The position numbers and the translations under genes are program-made. From Streptomyces alfalfae (lineage in GTDB: Bacteria > Actinomycetota > Actinomycetes > Streptomycetales > Streptomycetaceae), in assembly GCF_004127445.1 (NCBI RefSeq), contig NZ_QEXM01000045.1, positions 1-64,000 on the forward strand: a DNA stretch of 64,000 nt, given 5' to 3'. Below, piece by piece: positions 9,001-19,480 of the stretch (the stretch's first letter is position 1; every line of letters starts with the position of its first letter). A model generated the notes under the pieces. It ran no database searches, was not told the origin of the DNA, and saw nothing but the letters and a program-made list of their open reading frames with translations.

Positions 9001-9937
9001 CTTCGCCACCCCTGAGACCGGCTCCGCCGAGTTCGCGGGCTCCTACGGAGGCGTCATCCACGAGATGACCGAGGCGCGCGACGTCCGCATGGGCATGTAC
9101 GGCCACTCCAACCAGGTCGCCCACCACGCCGCGTACATGTACGACGCGGCCGGGCAGCCGCACAAGACGCAGGAGAAGGTCCGCGAGGTCCTCTCCCGCC
9201 TCTACACCGGCAGCGAGATCGGCCAGGGCTACCACGGCGACGAGGACAACGGCGAGCAGTCCGGCTGGTACCTCTTCTCCTCCCTCGGCTTCTACCCGCT
9301 GGTCATGGGCAGCGGCGAGTACGCCATCGGCTCCCCTCAGTTCACCAAGATGACCGTGCACCTGGACAACGGCCGCGACCTGGTGGTGAAGGCCCCGAAG
9401 AACAGCGCGAAGAACATCTACGTGCAGGGCCTGAAGGTCAACGGCAAGAAGTGGAACTCGACGGCGCTCCCGCACAAGGCGATCGCGCGCGGCGGCGTCC
9501 TGGAGTTCGACATGGGCCCGAAGCCGTCCGCGTGGGGCTCCGGCAAGAACGCCCAGCCGGCGTCGATCACCGAGGACGACAAGGCGCCGTCCCCGAGGAA
9601 GGACGCCCTCAAGGGCGCGGGTGCGCTCTTCGACGACACCTCGGCGACGGACGCCACGTCCTCCGCCCCGGTGGAGCTGCCGGTCGCCGGCAGGACGAAG
9701 GCGGTGCAGTACACGCTGACGTCGTCCACGGACAAGGCCGAGGCGCCCAAGGGCTGGGTGCTCCAGGGCTCCGCCGACGGCAAGAAGTGGCGGACGCTGG
9801 ACAAGCGCTCGGGCGAATCCTTCGCCTGGGACCAGCAGACCCGGGCGTTCACGATCGACCGTCCGGGAACGTACGGGCACTACCGGCTGGTGCCGGACGG
9901 CTCCGCGACCCTGGCGGAGGTGGAGCTGCTCGGCTGA
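6041..9937 (+). CDS. Secreted GH92 family alpha-mannosidase with galactose-binding-like domains
   Basis: A 1298-residue secreted glycoside hydrolase, expected to trim alpha-mannosides from N-glycans or mannans outside the cell. A basic N-terminus and a hydrophobic stretch end near AVA at residues 41-43, a signal peptide. Residues about 100-235 form an F5/8 type C-like domain (ENLIDGEATSKWLTFD, WTLKGSTDGEDWKVLDER). GH92 spans about 430-1130, with RRGTNSSGGFSRGNNIPATA, GFWDTYRTTWPAYSLL, MYGHSNQVAHHAAYMYDAAG (about 1020) and GDEDNGEQSGWYLFSSLGFY (about 1066), the acidic active-site segment. A shorter sugar-binding-like domain follows (VLQGSADGKKWRTLDKRSGE, about 1240). It starts at ATG 6041 behind AAGGAGG. 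It is transcribed away from the importer, under a LacI-type rather than a dre-type operator. Confidence 0.93.
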   Translation: MPHQARRPRFRHQRPGIPGARSAAAIGTLALALVVAAQGAAVAGPEKPPRTEAEFASSFEEGEAVPDWLNTVETGADGKKKAAGVNGEFSAGLPGSVMNHVTEVRASGENAGSGEVAENLIDGEATSKWLTFDKAGWVEFDLDEPAKAVTYALTSANDHAERDPKDWTLKGSTDGEDWKVLDERQGEAFDGRHKTKKYDFDNATAYSHFRLEVTRNNGASDALQLADVQLSVGGSEAPAPEDMLSLVDRGPSGSPTAKARAGFTGKHALRYAGSHKADGRGYSYNKVFDVNVPVKRDTRLAYRVFPSMAEGDLDYAATNVAVDLAFTDGTYLSDLKAVDQHGFALTPRGQGAAKVLYVNQWNDVASRIGDVARGKTVDRVLIAYDAPKGPAKFRGWLDDVSLKQVAPTEPKAHPADYADTRRGTNSSGGFSRGNNIPATAVPHGFNFWTPVTNAGSLSWLYDYARGNNDDNLPTMQAFSASHEPSPWMGDRQTFQLMPSVDKDTPNASRTKRALPFRHEKETARPHYYGVTFENGLKAEMAPTDHAAMMRFTYPGDDASVIFDNVNDKGGLTLDKEKGVVTGYSDVKSGLSTGATRLFVYGVFDTPATAGGKLEGGGGGDVTGYLRFAPGKDRTVTLRLATSLISVDQAKDNLAQEIPAGTSFERVKDRAQKAWDRILGKVEVEGASEGRRTTLYSSLYRLYLYPNSGFEKVRSAKGRAKHQYASPFSPATGENTPTRTGAKIVDGKPYVNNGFWDTYRTTWPAYSLLSPKKAGELVDGFVQHYKDGGWTSRWSSPGAADLMTGTSSDVAFADAYTKGVKFDAEAAYDAALKNATVVPPTSGVGRKGMKTSPFLGYTPSETHEGLSWALEGYLNDYGIAKMGAALYKKTGKKHYKEESEYFLDRARDYVNLFDAKAAGAGTAPGFFQGKDTKGVWRVDSEKFDPRVWGHDYTETNAWGYAFTAPQDSRGLANLYGGRKGLADKLDTYFATPETGSAEFAGSYGGVIHEMTEARDVRMGMYGHSNQVAHHAAYMYDAAGQPHKTQEKVREVLSRLYTGSEIGQGYHGDEDNGEQSGWYLFSSLGFYPLVMGSGEYAIGSPQFTKMTVHLDNGRDLVVKAPKNSAKNIYVQGLKVNGKKWNSTALPHKAIARGGVLEFDMGPKPSAWGSGKNAQPASITEDDKAPSPRKDALKGAGALFDDTSATDATSSAPVELPVAGRTKAVQYTLTSSTDKAEAPKGWVLQGSADGKKWRTLDKRSGESFAWDQQTRAFTIDRPGTYGHYRLVPDGSATLAEVELLG

Positions 9938-9945
9938 CGGCGCGG

Positions 9946-9991
9946 GCGGCCCGGGGACAGGTGCGGTGAAACGCACCCGTTCCCGGGCCGC
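9946..9991. terminator. Bidirectional terminator hairpin
   Basis: A two-part stem: GCGGCCCGGG (9946-9955) pairs with 9982-9991, and GGTGCG (9960-9965) pairs with CGCACC (9972-9977) around a GTGAAA loop. It lies between the converging mannosidase and HATPase genes and could serve both. Confidence 0.75.
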
Positions 9992-10054
9992 TGCGCGAGG
10001 TGTGCGGCGGGCCTTGCCGTGGCGGGGGCAGGCGCTTCGGCGTGGCCCGCGTGA

Positions 10055-10525
10055 TCAGAGAGAAGCCGCCGCGACAGTCTCCGTGCGGGTCCCGAACTCG
10101 GCCCAGACGACCTTGCCGGGGTCGCGCTCCGTCACACCCCACTTGTCGGACAGAGCGGCCACGAGCAGCAGGCCCCGCCCCGACTCGTCCGCGTCCTCCG
10201 CGCCGCCGCCGCAGCGTGGCCACCCGCCGCCGCTGTCGTGCACCTCGACGCGGAGCACGCCACCGGTGCGGCTCAGGTGCAGCCGGAATCCACGGCCGGG
10301 CGGTACGCCGTGCAGCAGCGCGTTGGTCGCCAGCTCGCTCACGCAGAGCGTGATGTCGTCCGCACGTTCACCGTCGATCCCCCAGTCGACGAGGGCGCCG
10401 GCGGCGAAGGCGCGGGCCGCCGGTACGGACTGGCGCTCACGCCGGTAGAAGCGTTCACGCGGGGTCTGCGGGGTGGGGGGTGGAGTTTCGTGATTCACGC
10501 GACGACAGTCACACTCCGTGGCCAT
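10055..10525 (-). CDS. HATPase_c_2 ATP-binding regulatory protein (anti-sigma kinase-like)
   Basis: A 156-residue soluble protein with the GHKL ATP-binding fold of RsbW/SpoIIAB-like regulators. The N box is ELATNALLHG (about 64-73), the G1 box VEVHDSGGG and the G2 box GRGLLLVAALSDKWGV (about 117-132). It is divergent from a WhiJ-like XRE gene followed by a DUF397 gene; in Streptomyces these three families often occur together as a developmental or antibiotic-linked regulatory set. The ATG at 10525 lacks a clear ribosome-binding site. A GTG nine codons further in is possible. Confidence 0.8.
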   Translation of the reverse strand: MATECDCRRVNHETPPPTPQTPRERFYRRERQSVPAARAFAAGALVDWGIDGERADDITLCVSELATNALLHGVPPGRGFRLHLSRTGGVLRVEVHDSGGGWPRCGGGAEDADESGRGLLLVAALSDKWGVTERDPGKVVWAEFGTRTETVAAASL

Positions 10526-10609
10526 CGTGGAGCAGTACGTGAACCGGTACGGCTGAGCTGTACGGGTTCTCCGTGTGGGAGCACGGCTTCTGATGGGGAG
10601 TTGGACCGT

Positions 10610-11437
10610 ATGAGCAGCCCAAGGAGACGGTCGCGCAGGAACGCGTCGGCGATGAAGATGGTTGGCGCGCTGCTCGCCGTCCACCGGGAGGCGGCCGGGT
10701 ACACCCAGAGGGCGCTGGCCGAGCGGTTGCTCATCAGCGAGGAGCTGATCGCCTCCATCGAGCAGGGGCGGCGCCCGCTGAAGATGGACCTCGCGGTGCA
10801 GTTGGACGACTTCCTCGGGCCGAACCGGACGTTGCAGACGGCGGTCGAGCATATGCCGGAGGTGGATCTGGTTCCCCGGTGGGCCGAGGAGTACATGGAT
10901 CTGGAGCGCGAGGCGCTCACGCTGTCCTGGTACGACAACCAGGTGCTACCTGGGCTGCTCCAAACCCCGGCCTACGCCCGGAACGTCTTCCGGAACGACG
11001 TACCGGCCCTGACTGAGGACGAGATCGAGCTTCGGGTGGCAGCCCGCATGGAGCGCCAAGAGGTCTTGCACCGGAGAGAGCCTCCGACGATCTGTTTCAT
11101 CATCTCCGAGGTGACATGGATGGACCGTCTCGGTGGTGATGACGTGCACGTCGAGCAGCTACGTCACCTTATGGAGCTGGCCACCCTGCCAGGCGTGACA
11201 CTGCAAGTAATGCCGGTCGGCCGTAGCTTCCACGCCGGGTTGTCCGGGCCCTTCATCCTGATCGAGACACCCGACCACCAGCGGCTCGGCTATACGGAAG
11301 CACAGCGAGGCAGTCAACTGATCGCCGACCCTGATGAGGTGTCCATTCTGGAGCGCAAGTGTGCGATGCTGCGAACTCAGGCCCTCAACCCCTATGAGAC
11401 CAAAGGCCTGTTGGAAAATCTGCTAGGAGAGCAATGA
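10610..11437 (+). CDS. WhiJ-like XRE transcriptional regulator with DUF5753
   Basis: A 275-residue DNA-binding protein. Residues about 14-70 form an XRE helix-turn-helix (YTQRALAERLLISEELIASI), and the remainder is the DUF5753 domain with its usual signatures (WYDNQVLPGLLQTPAYARNV, RQEVLHRREPP, GPFILIETPD). GGGGAG at 10595-10600 lies 9 bp before the ATG. Its stop codon overlaps the next start (ATGA), so it is translationally coupled to the DUF397 protein. The WhiJ paradigm is a repressor relieved by its small DUF397 partner; whether that holds here is inference. Confidence 0.9.
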   Translation: MSSPRRRSRRNASAMKMVGALLAVHREAAGYTQRALAERLLISEELIASIEQGRRPLKMDLAVQLDDFLGPNRTLQTAVEHMPEVDLVPRWAEEYMDLEREALTLSWYDNQVLPGLLQTPAYARNVFRNDVPALTEDEIELRVAARMERQEVLHRREPPTICFIISEVTWMDRLGGDDVHVEQLRHLMELATLPGVTLQVMPVGRSFHAGLSGPFILIETPDHQRLGYTEAQRGSQLIADPDEVSILERKCAMLRTQALNPYETKGLLENLLGEQ

Positions 11438-11670
11438 GCGGCACCGCGCTTATGTGGTTCAAGTCGACCTACAGCGGCAGCGAAGGCGGCGAATGCCTCG
11501 AAGTCGCCTATGACTGGCGCAAGTCCAGCTACAGCAGTGAGCAAGGCGGCGCCTGCGTCGAAATCGCCGCCCACCCCACCGCCATCCACATCCGCGACTC
11601 CAAGAACCCGGACGGCCCGCACTTCACCGTCGCCCCGGACACCTGGACCGCGTTCCTGAAGCTCCCCTGA
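11434..11670 (+). CDS. DUF397 protein with duplicated motif
   Basis: A 78-residue protein coupled to the XRE gene by a 4-bp overlap. The DUF397 core occurs twice: WFKSTYSGSEGGECLEVAYD (about 8-27) and WRKSSYSSEQGGACVEIAAH (about 28-47), followed by the family ending IHIRDSKNPDGPHFTV and WTAFL. The tandem half-domain is a little unusual; most family members carry one copy. Likely an antagonist or co-factor of the neighbouring regulator. Confidence 0.9.
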   Translation: MSGTALMWFKSTYSGSEGGECLEVAYDWRKSSYSSEQGGACVEIAAHPTAIHIRDSKNPDGPHFTVAPDTWTAFLKLP

Positions 11671-11676
11671 CGCCAC

Positions 11677-12312
11677 GTGAGGTACTACCTCTACGTCTCC
11701 GGAACCAAGCTGGACATGCTGTACGAGCAGATCCCGCCGAAGCTGCTGAAACGGCTCGCCGTCGAGGCGAAGGTCGACCTCAAGGTGCTCAGCGTCGCTG
11801 TCCAGTCGCCGCGTGCGGACGTGACCTCGTACGACAAGCTGGACCTCGTCGAGGCGTACCTGGAGCGGGAGTTCGACGTCAGCTGGATGACGGAGCCGAG
11901 GCCCTGGTTCCGGGGTGACCTGGAGCTGCGGGTCGCCGGTTACGGGTCTCCCGAGGGGCCGACGTTCATGACGGGGCGGGACGGCGACACCGTCATCGCG
12001 CTGATCGGTTCGGCGCACCACCTCCTCGGGCAGCGCACCGCGCCCGAGACGATCCAGGCCTCCTACTCGATGCTGCCGTCGCTGTTCAGGCTGCTGGACG
12101 ACACCCCAGGGCGTGAGCATGGGCAGGACCCGGCACATGACGTCCTGGAGTTCGCCGAGTTGATGACGGAGCCGCCGGTCTACGGCGAGTTCCTCGCACG
12201 ACGGCTGCTGCACGGCACGGCGACCGGACGGGACGGACGACAGGTGGACATCGTCGTAGGCACGCCGTTGTACGTGGCGATGGCGGACGAGGACACGCGA
12301 CGGGAGGCGTGA
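11677..12312 (+). CDS. Uncharacterised 'YLYVS' protein (DUF7019-like)
   Basis: A 211-residue soluble protein starting at GTG, 6 bp after the DUF397 stop. It opens RYYLYVSGTKLDMLYEQIP, which resembles a Streptomyces family I recall as DUF7019; no biochemical role is known to me. A central FRGDLELRVAGYG strand and a HHLLGQRTAPETIQASYS segment are family-like. No membrane segment or signal is seen. It is followed at once by the HEAT-repeat gene, and the spacing from the WhiJ-like genes suggests one transcript. Confidence 0.7.
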   Translation: MRYYLYVSGTKLDMLYEQIPPKLLKRLAVEAKVDLKVLSVAVQSPRADVTSYDKLDLVEAYLEREFDVSWMTEPRPWFRGDLELRVAGYGSPEGPTFMTGRDGDTVIALIGSAHHLLGQRTAPETIQASYSMLPSLFRLLDDTPGREHGQDPAHDVLEFAELMTEPPVYGEFLARRLLHGTATGRDGRQVDIVVGTPLYVAMADEDTRREA

Positions 12313-12313
12313 C

Positions 12314-14218
12314 GTGGAGCCGGACATCGTGCGGATGCGGCTGGAGCGTGACGTCGCGGGTCTGAGCGAGGTCATGCGGTCCGGCCCCTCCCCGCATTAC
12401 GTGTGGGCCGTCGACCTGCTGCGGGAGATCGGCGGGCGGGAGGCGGCCGACGCCCTCCTCGACTGCGTGGACCGGCCGGACGCCTATCCGAAGTGGCTGC
12501 ACCTGCACGCGCTGTCCGCCCTCGCGGAACTGCGGGACCGTCGCGCCCTGCCCCGGATCCTGAAGGACGCGCGGCGCGGCGGGCCGGAACATTCCGCGCG
12601 GGTGGCCCGGCTGTACGAGGATCTGGGCGCGATCGGCGGACCAGAGGCGGTGCGCGAACTCGTCCACCGCCTGGGCGACCCCGAGCCGCCACGCATGGTC
12701 GTGGAAGCGGTGGCCCGGCTGCGCCCGCCGGAGGCCGTGCCCGCGCTGCTGGGCGCGCTGTGGACGTTGCTGCTCCGCGACGAGATGTTCGCCGTGGAGA
12801 CGCTGGGGGCGATGCGTGACCCTCGTACCGCACCCGCCTTGCTGTATCTGGCGGCGTCGGAAGGCAGCTCACCACGCCTGCGGAAGAGGGCCGTGCTGGC
12901 GCTCGCACAACTGCCCGAGGACTGCTGGCCGCCACCGGCCGGCCTGAACGCCGAGTTCATGCTGACGCGCGCGCTGCGCGACCCGGACGCGGCGACCGCA
13001 CGCCCCGCGGCGGCGCTCCTGGCCAGGACCGACTACGGCATGGAGATACTGCGGGACCACGTCCACGGCGCCGCGCCGTGGAAACCGGCCGAGTACCGTA
13101 CTCCGGTCTGCGCCGCCGTCACGGTCTGCGCGCACATCCAAGAACGCCCCGCACTCTTCGGCCAGGACGGCCGGGACGTACCGAACCTGGTCGCGCTGCT
13201 CGGCGAGCGGTCCGTACCGATGGTGCGCAGGGCGGCGGCATCGGCGCTCGGAGCCGTCGGGGGCAAGGCGGCGACCGAAGCGCTGCTCGCCGCGCTGGGT
13301 GGCGACCGTACCGGTGACACGGTCGCGCGGGCCCTGTCGGCGCTGCCCGCGCCGCCCGTACGGGAGTTGCTCGCGATGCTGGCGGACGACGCCCGCGAAG
13401 CCCGGCCGCGACGCCGGGGCGCCGCGATCGCGTTGGGGCTGCTGGAGTGCGCGGACGCGGCGCCGCTGCTCCTGGACGCGCTCGGACCGGAGAATTACAG
13501 GGACGTACGAGCGGCCGCCGCCGACGCGCTCGGCGACCTGCGGCATGAACCAGCCGTCGCACGCCTCTCGTCCCTCGCGGGCGACGACGAGGAGCCGGGC
13601 ACGCTGCGCGCGCGGGCGGTGCACGCGCTGGGCCGCATCGGTGCGCCCGAGTCGCTGCCGGTACTGCTGACCGCCGTGCACGATCCGTCCGAGCCGGTGC
13701 GGGTGCAGGCGGCACAGGGCCTGGGCCGATTCCCCGTCCGGGAGGCGTCCGCCGCTCTCGGGAAGGTCGCCTCGACGGACGCGAGCCGTGACGTCGCGCA
13801 GTGCGCGGTGCGGGCGTTGGGCCGCATGGGCGCCCCGGCGGTGCCCGTCCTGGCCGCGTTGGCGGGGCAGTTCCGGCGGGACGTGGGGGAGGAACTGGTC
13901 ACGGCGCTGGCCGAATGCCCGGGGGCCGAAGCGGTGGCAGGGCTGGCCGCGTTGGCGACCTCGCCGGAGGCCGCGGACGTCCGCCTGTCCGCGATCCGGG
14001 CCCTCGCCGACCGCCGCTCCCCCGACTGTGCCGCACCCCTGGCGTCGTTGCTCACCGCCGACCACACCCCCCGCATACACTTCAGCGCACTGCGCGGCCT
14101 CGCGGCGCTGGACACCGAGGAGGCCGACGCGCACGTCCTCACGTACTGCCGGACGAAGGGTCTCGCGAGCGCGGAAGCGCGTGCGGCACTGCGCGACGTC
14201 GCGGACCGCAGGCGCTGA
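12314..14218 (+). CDS. HEAT-repeat protein
   Basis: A 634-residue all-helical repeat protein. About 15 HEAT/PBS-lyase-like repeats run through the whole length, for example LVALLGERSVPMVRRAAASA, VRAAAADALGDLRHEPAVAR and LRARAVHALGRIGAPESLPV. Such scaffolds usually bind protein partners. The start is a GTG behind GGGAGG, only 1 bp after the stop of the DUF7019-like gene, so the two are translated together. No catalytic domain is visible. Partners are unknown; the adjacent small protein is the obvious candidate. Confidence 0.85.
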   Translation: MEPDIVRMRLERDVAGLSEVMRSGPSPHYVWAVDLLREIGGREAADALLDCVDRPDAYPKWLHLHALSALAELRDRRALPRILKDARRGGPEHSARVARLYEDLGAIGGPEAVRELVHRLGDPEPPRMVVEAVARLRPPEAVPALLGALWTLLLRDEMFAVETLGAMRDPRTAPALLYLAASEGSSPRLRKRAVLALAQLPEDCWPPPAGLNAEFMLTRALRDPDAATARPAAALLARTDYGMEILRDHVHGAAPWKPAEYRTPVCAAVTVCAHIQERPALFGQDGRDVPNLVALLGERSVPMVRRAAASALGAVGGKAATEALLAALGGDRTGDTVARALSALPAPPVRELLAMLADDAREARPRRRGAAIALGLLECADAAPLLLDALGPENYRDVRAAAADALGDLRHEPAVARLSSLAGDDEEPGTLRARAVHALGRIGAPESLPVLLTAVHDPSEPVRVQAAQGLGRFPVREASAALGKVASTDASRDVAQCAVRALGRMGAPAVPVLAALAGQFRRDVGEELVTALAECPGAEAVAGLAALATSPEAADVRLSAIRALADRRSPDCAAPLASLLTADHTPRIHFSALRGLAALDTEEADAHVLTYCRTKGLASAEARAALRDVADRRR

Positions 14219-14421
14219 GCGGGCTCCCGAGCCCCAGACCTCCCCAGGTGCGCCATCGCCCACCCATCGGCTACCGTGCCCCACGTGTCCGTGACCAAGT
14301 GACTCCAGGTGCCGCCACCCGCCCTCGCGCGGGTCCGTGGCACGGAAGCGTCCGTCTTCCTTCCAGCCCCGCCGCGTGAGAACTCGACGCCGGCCAGGGG
14401 CCCACCTGGAGTGCCCAACCC

Positions 14422-15768
14422 ATGAACACCCACGTGCGCGACCACCGTCGCGCCCTCAGCCTCGCGCTGCTCTCCCTCCTCCAGTTCCTCATCGCCGTCG
14501 ACGTGACCGTGGTCAACGTCGCGCTGCCCGCCATCGGCGCCCGCTTCGACGCGGGACCGGCGGCGCTGTCCTGGGTCGTCACCGGATACACCCTCGTCGG
14601 CGGCGGGCTCCTGCTGCTCGGCGGGCGGCTCACCGATCTGCTCGGGCGGCGGCGGATGTTCCTGCTCGGGGCCGCGCTCTTCGCCCTCGCCTCACTCGCC
14701 GCCGGTCTCGCGCCGAACCTGGAGACGCTGGTGGCCGCCCGCTTCGTCCAGGGCGCGGGCGAAGCGCTCGCCTCGCCGGCCGCCATGTCCCTGATCGCGC
14801 TCCTCTACCCGGAGCCCGCCGAGCGGGCCAAGGCCCTCGGCGTCTGGGGGGCCATCTCCGCGAGCGGCCTCGTGGTCGGCGTCCTGATGTCGGGCGCGAT
14901 CGTCCAGTTCCTCGACTGGCGCTGGATCTTCGGCGTCAACGTGCCGCTCACGGCGGCGGTCCTCGCGCTGACACCGCTGCTCGTCCGCCCCGACGCGCCG
15001 CGTGCCCTGCCGTCAGGACGCCTGGACCTGCCCGGCGCCGCTCTGCTGGTGGCGGGGCCCCTGACCCTGGTCCACGGTGTGCTGCGCGGGTCCGTGGCCG
15101 CGGTGCTCGTCGGCGCGGCCCTGCTCGCCGCCTTCGTGCTCGTCGAGGCGCGGACACCGCGCCCGCTGGTTCCGCTCTCCTTCTTCACGCACCGCGCCCG
15201 TGCCGTGGCGAACGCGGCGACGGTGCCGCTCAGCGCGGGCCTGTCCGGCACGTTCTTCCTGGCCACGCTGTACCTGCAGGACGTCATCGGCCTCACGCCG
15301 CTCCAGGCGGGCCTGGCCTATCTGCCGTTCTGCGGGGCGCTCCTCGCCGCGATCGCGGTGGTGGCCCGTCTGATCGCCGCGCTCGGCACCACGAACACCG
15401 CCCTGCTCGGCCTGCTCCTGACGGCGGCGGGCCTCGGCTGGCTCGCCCGGCTGCCCGCCCACGGCGACCTGTGGACGGACGTGGTGCCCGGCATGCTGGG
15501 AGTGGCCGCCGGGATGGGCATCGGCCTGGTGGCGCTGCAGAACGCGGCGCTCACCGGGGTCACCGAGGACGACGCGGGCACCGCCGCCGGCGTACAGCGC
15601 TGCGTCGACCAGCTCGGCGGCTCGCTCGGGCTCGCGGTGCTCGTCGGCATGGCGCTCGGCGGCGGCGACCCCCAGGGCGCCGGGTTCCGGGCGGCGTTCG
15701 GGTGGGCGGCCCTCGGTGTGCTCGGCACGGCGGTGGGCGTGGCGGTGAGCGGGCGGCGGCGGAGGTAG
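14422..15768 (+). CDS. MFS transporter, DHA2 (EmrB/QacA) type
   Basis: A 448-residue multi-pass membrane protein. The N-terminal signature LIAVDVTVVNVALPAIGARF (about 21-40) and the MFS loop GGRLTDLLGRRRMFLLGAAL (about 70-90) identify the drug:H+ antiporter-2 subclass. The family usually has 14 membrane helices; at 448 residues this is on the short side. The start ATG follows GGAGTG at about 8 bp. Substrate unknown. No regulator is adjacent. Confidence 0.9.
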   Translation: MNTHVRDHRRALSLALLSLLQFLIAVDVTVVNVALPAIGARFDAGPAALSWVVTGYTLVGGGLLLLGGRLTDLLGRRRMFLLGAALFALASLAAGLAPNLETLVAARFVQGAGEALASPAAMSLIALLYPEPAERAKALGVWGAISASGLVVGVLMSGAIVQFLDWRWIFGVNVPLTAAVLALTPLLVRPDAPRALPSGRLDLPGAALLVAGPLTLVHGVLRGSVAAVLVGAALLAAFVLVEARTPRPLVPLSFFTHRARAVANAATVPLSAGLSGTFFLATLYLQDVIGLTPLQAGLAYLPFCGALLAAIAVVARLIAALGTTNTALLGLLLTAAGLGWLARLPAHGDLWTDVVPGMLGVAAGMGIGLVALQNAALTGVTEDDAGTAAGVQRCVDQLGGSLGLAVLVGMALGGGDPQGAGFRAAFGWAALGVLGTAVGVAVSGRRRR

Positions 15769-15789
15769 CCGCCGGAAACGGCTCGACAG

Positions 15790-15827
15790 CGCGATGTCGC
15801 CGTGCTTAAGATCCCGGCGACATCGCG
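15790..15827. terminator. Inverted repeat between MFS and VOC genes
   Basis: A 13-bp perfect stem (CGCGATGTCGCCG at 15790-15802 with 15815-15827) around a 12-nt loop. It lies 21 bp after the MFS stop and 60 bp before the VOC start, so it most likely ends the MFS transcript. The loop contains CTTAAGAT, which could act as a -10 for the next gene. Confidence 0.55.
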
Positions 15828-15887
15828 TGTCGGTCACCGGCTGGGTGAGGCATGGAGGTGTCGGGAGATGCCTGTTGGAGGCATTCC

Positions 15888-16280
15888 TTGTCAGTCGAGC
15901 TGAACCACACGATCGTCCACGCCCGGGACAACCGGGAGTCCGCGGAGTTCTTCACGGACCTGCTGGGCCTGGAGATCACGGGCGAATGGGGCCCGTTCGT
16001 CGCGGTGGCCCTGTCCAACGGAGTCACCCTGGACTTCGCCACCGTCCCCGCGGAACACCTCACGCCGCAGCACTACGCCTTCCTGGTCTCCGAGGCGGAG
16101 TTCGACGCCGCGTACGAGAAGATCACGGCCCGCGGCATCGAACACTGGGCCGACCCGCACCAGAAGCGGCCGGGTGAGATCAACCGCAACGACGGCGGCA
16201 AGGGGGTCTACTTCCTCGACCCGTCGCAGCACGCCATGGAACTGATCACGGTTCCGTACGGAGGCCGGCCCAACCCCTGA
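15888..16280 (+). CDS. VOC family (glyoxalase/bleomycin resistance fold) protein
   Basis: A 130-residue single-domain vicinal-oxygen-chelate protein. The first half carries LNHTIVHARDNRESAEFFTD and the second GGKGVYFLDPSQHAMELITV; the metal-ligand His and Glu positions of the fold are present. I chose the TTG at 15888 because GGAGG lies 6 bp upstream and the protein then opens on the conserved VELNHTIV strand; upstream ATGs would add a tail unlike the family. Substrate unknown. Confidence 0.85.
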   Translation: MSVELNHTIVHARDNRESAEFFTDLLGLEITGEWGPFVAVALSNGVTLDFATVPAEHLTPQHYAFLVSEAEFDAAYEKITARGIEHWADPHQKRPGEINRNDGGKGVYFLDPSQHAMELITVPYGGRPNP

Positions 16281-16305
16281 GAGCCGCCCCTCCAGGGGCA
16301 TGGTC

Positions 16306-16350
16306 AGGGGCGCGGGGAACAGTGCGACAAGCCCCCGCCCGCAGCCGGAG
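16306..16350. repeat. Dispersed extragenic repeat, copy 1
   Basis: AGGGGCGCGGGGAAC followed by a GCGACAAGCC-like segment. The same element occurs in the gaps at 25893 and 51877. It is a common 3'-end extragenic sequence in Streptomyces. Confidence 0.6.
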
Positions 16351-16358
16351 GAACGACG

Positions 16359-16393
16359 AGGGCCGCACCCCGTACGAGACGGGGTGCGGCCCT
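16359..16393. terminator. Strong hairpin ending acnA (bidirectional)
   Basis: A 15-bp perfect stem (16359-16373 with 16379-16393) with a 5-nt ACGAG loop, 20 bp past the acnA stop and about 80 bp past the VOC stop. It is one of the strongest hairpins in the window. Confidence 0.8.
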
Positions 16394-16413
16394 CAACCGC
16401 TGTGCGCAGATCC

Positions 16414-19128
<2,715 letters not shown>

Positions 19129-19197
19129 GACAGTCTCCTTCATTATTTCGCGCGTTCCGTCACATCCTGCCGCCACGACTCCTCGTCGATCCGCTAA

Positions 19198-19225
19198 GGT
19201 AAGGCTTAGTTAGGTAACCCTTACC
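19198..19225 (-). promoter_or_regulatory. Inverted repeat upstream of acnA, possible iron-regulator site
   Basis: GGTAAGG (19198-19204) and CCTTACC (19219-19225) flank CTTAGTTAGGTAAC. The AT-rich TTAGTTAGGTAACCCTTA resembles a DtxR/DmdR iron box but is two bases short of the usual spacing. It lies about 70-97 bp upstream of the GTG. Low certainty. Confidence 0.35.
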
Positions 19226-19255
19226 GAGTGGCGGCTTCTGGTGCGCCTCGGCAGA

Positions 19256-19273
19256 TATCTCGATGTCGAGATA
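19256..19273 (+). promoter_or_regulatory. Perfect palindrome with murA-like promoter context
   Basis: TATCTCGATGTCGAGATA is an 8-2-8 perfect palindrome followed by ACTCTAGTACATG. The same layout recurs in front of the HTH-MurA gene at 20246, where GAGATAAC also precedes an ATG by about 10 bp. It could be an operator, or a remnant of a duplicated promoter. No convincing gene follows. Confidence 0.45.
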
Positions 19274-19393
19274 ACTCTAGTACATGACCCGTCCGCACGA
19301 CGAGGCACGCCCGGGCGTTCCGTGGCGTTCCGTGGCGGCGGGGCCTCCGGAGCGGGCGCGGACCCGGCCCGGACGGACCGCGGAACCGGGCGC

Positions 19394-19480
19394 GGACCGG
19401 CTGCGGACCGGGCGTGGACCGGTGGCGAACCGGCGCGGACCGGTTGTGGACCGGCCGCGGGCCGACCGCGGACCGGCTGT
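19394..19480 (+). repeat. 11-bp tandem repeat (about 8 units)
   Basis: Eight consecutive units of the form GGACCGGNNNN, each 10-11 bp, with a few substitutions. It lies in the non-coding interval between acnA and the MurA-like gene. Confidence 0.75.

Noticed and set aside
5801..9976. A long minus-strand open frame opposite the mannosidase
   Set aside because: Only its end (5171-5800) shows protein-family similarity. The part opposite the GH92 gene is antisense composition.
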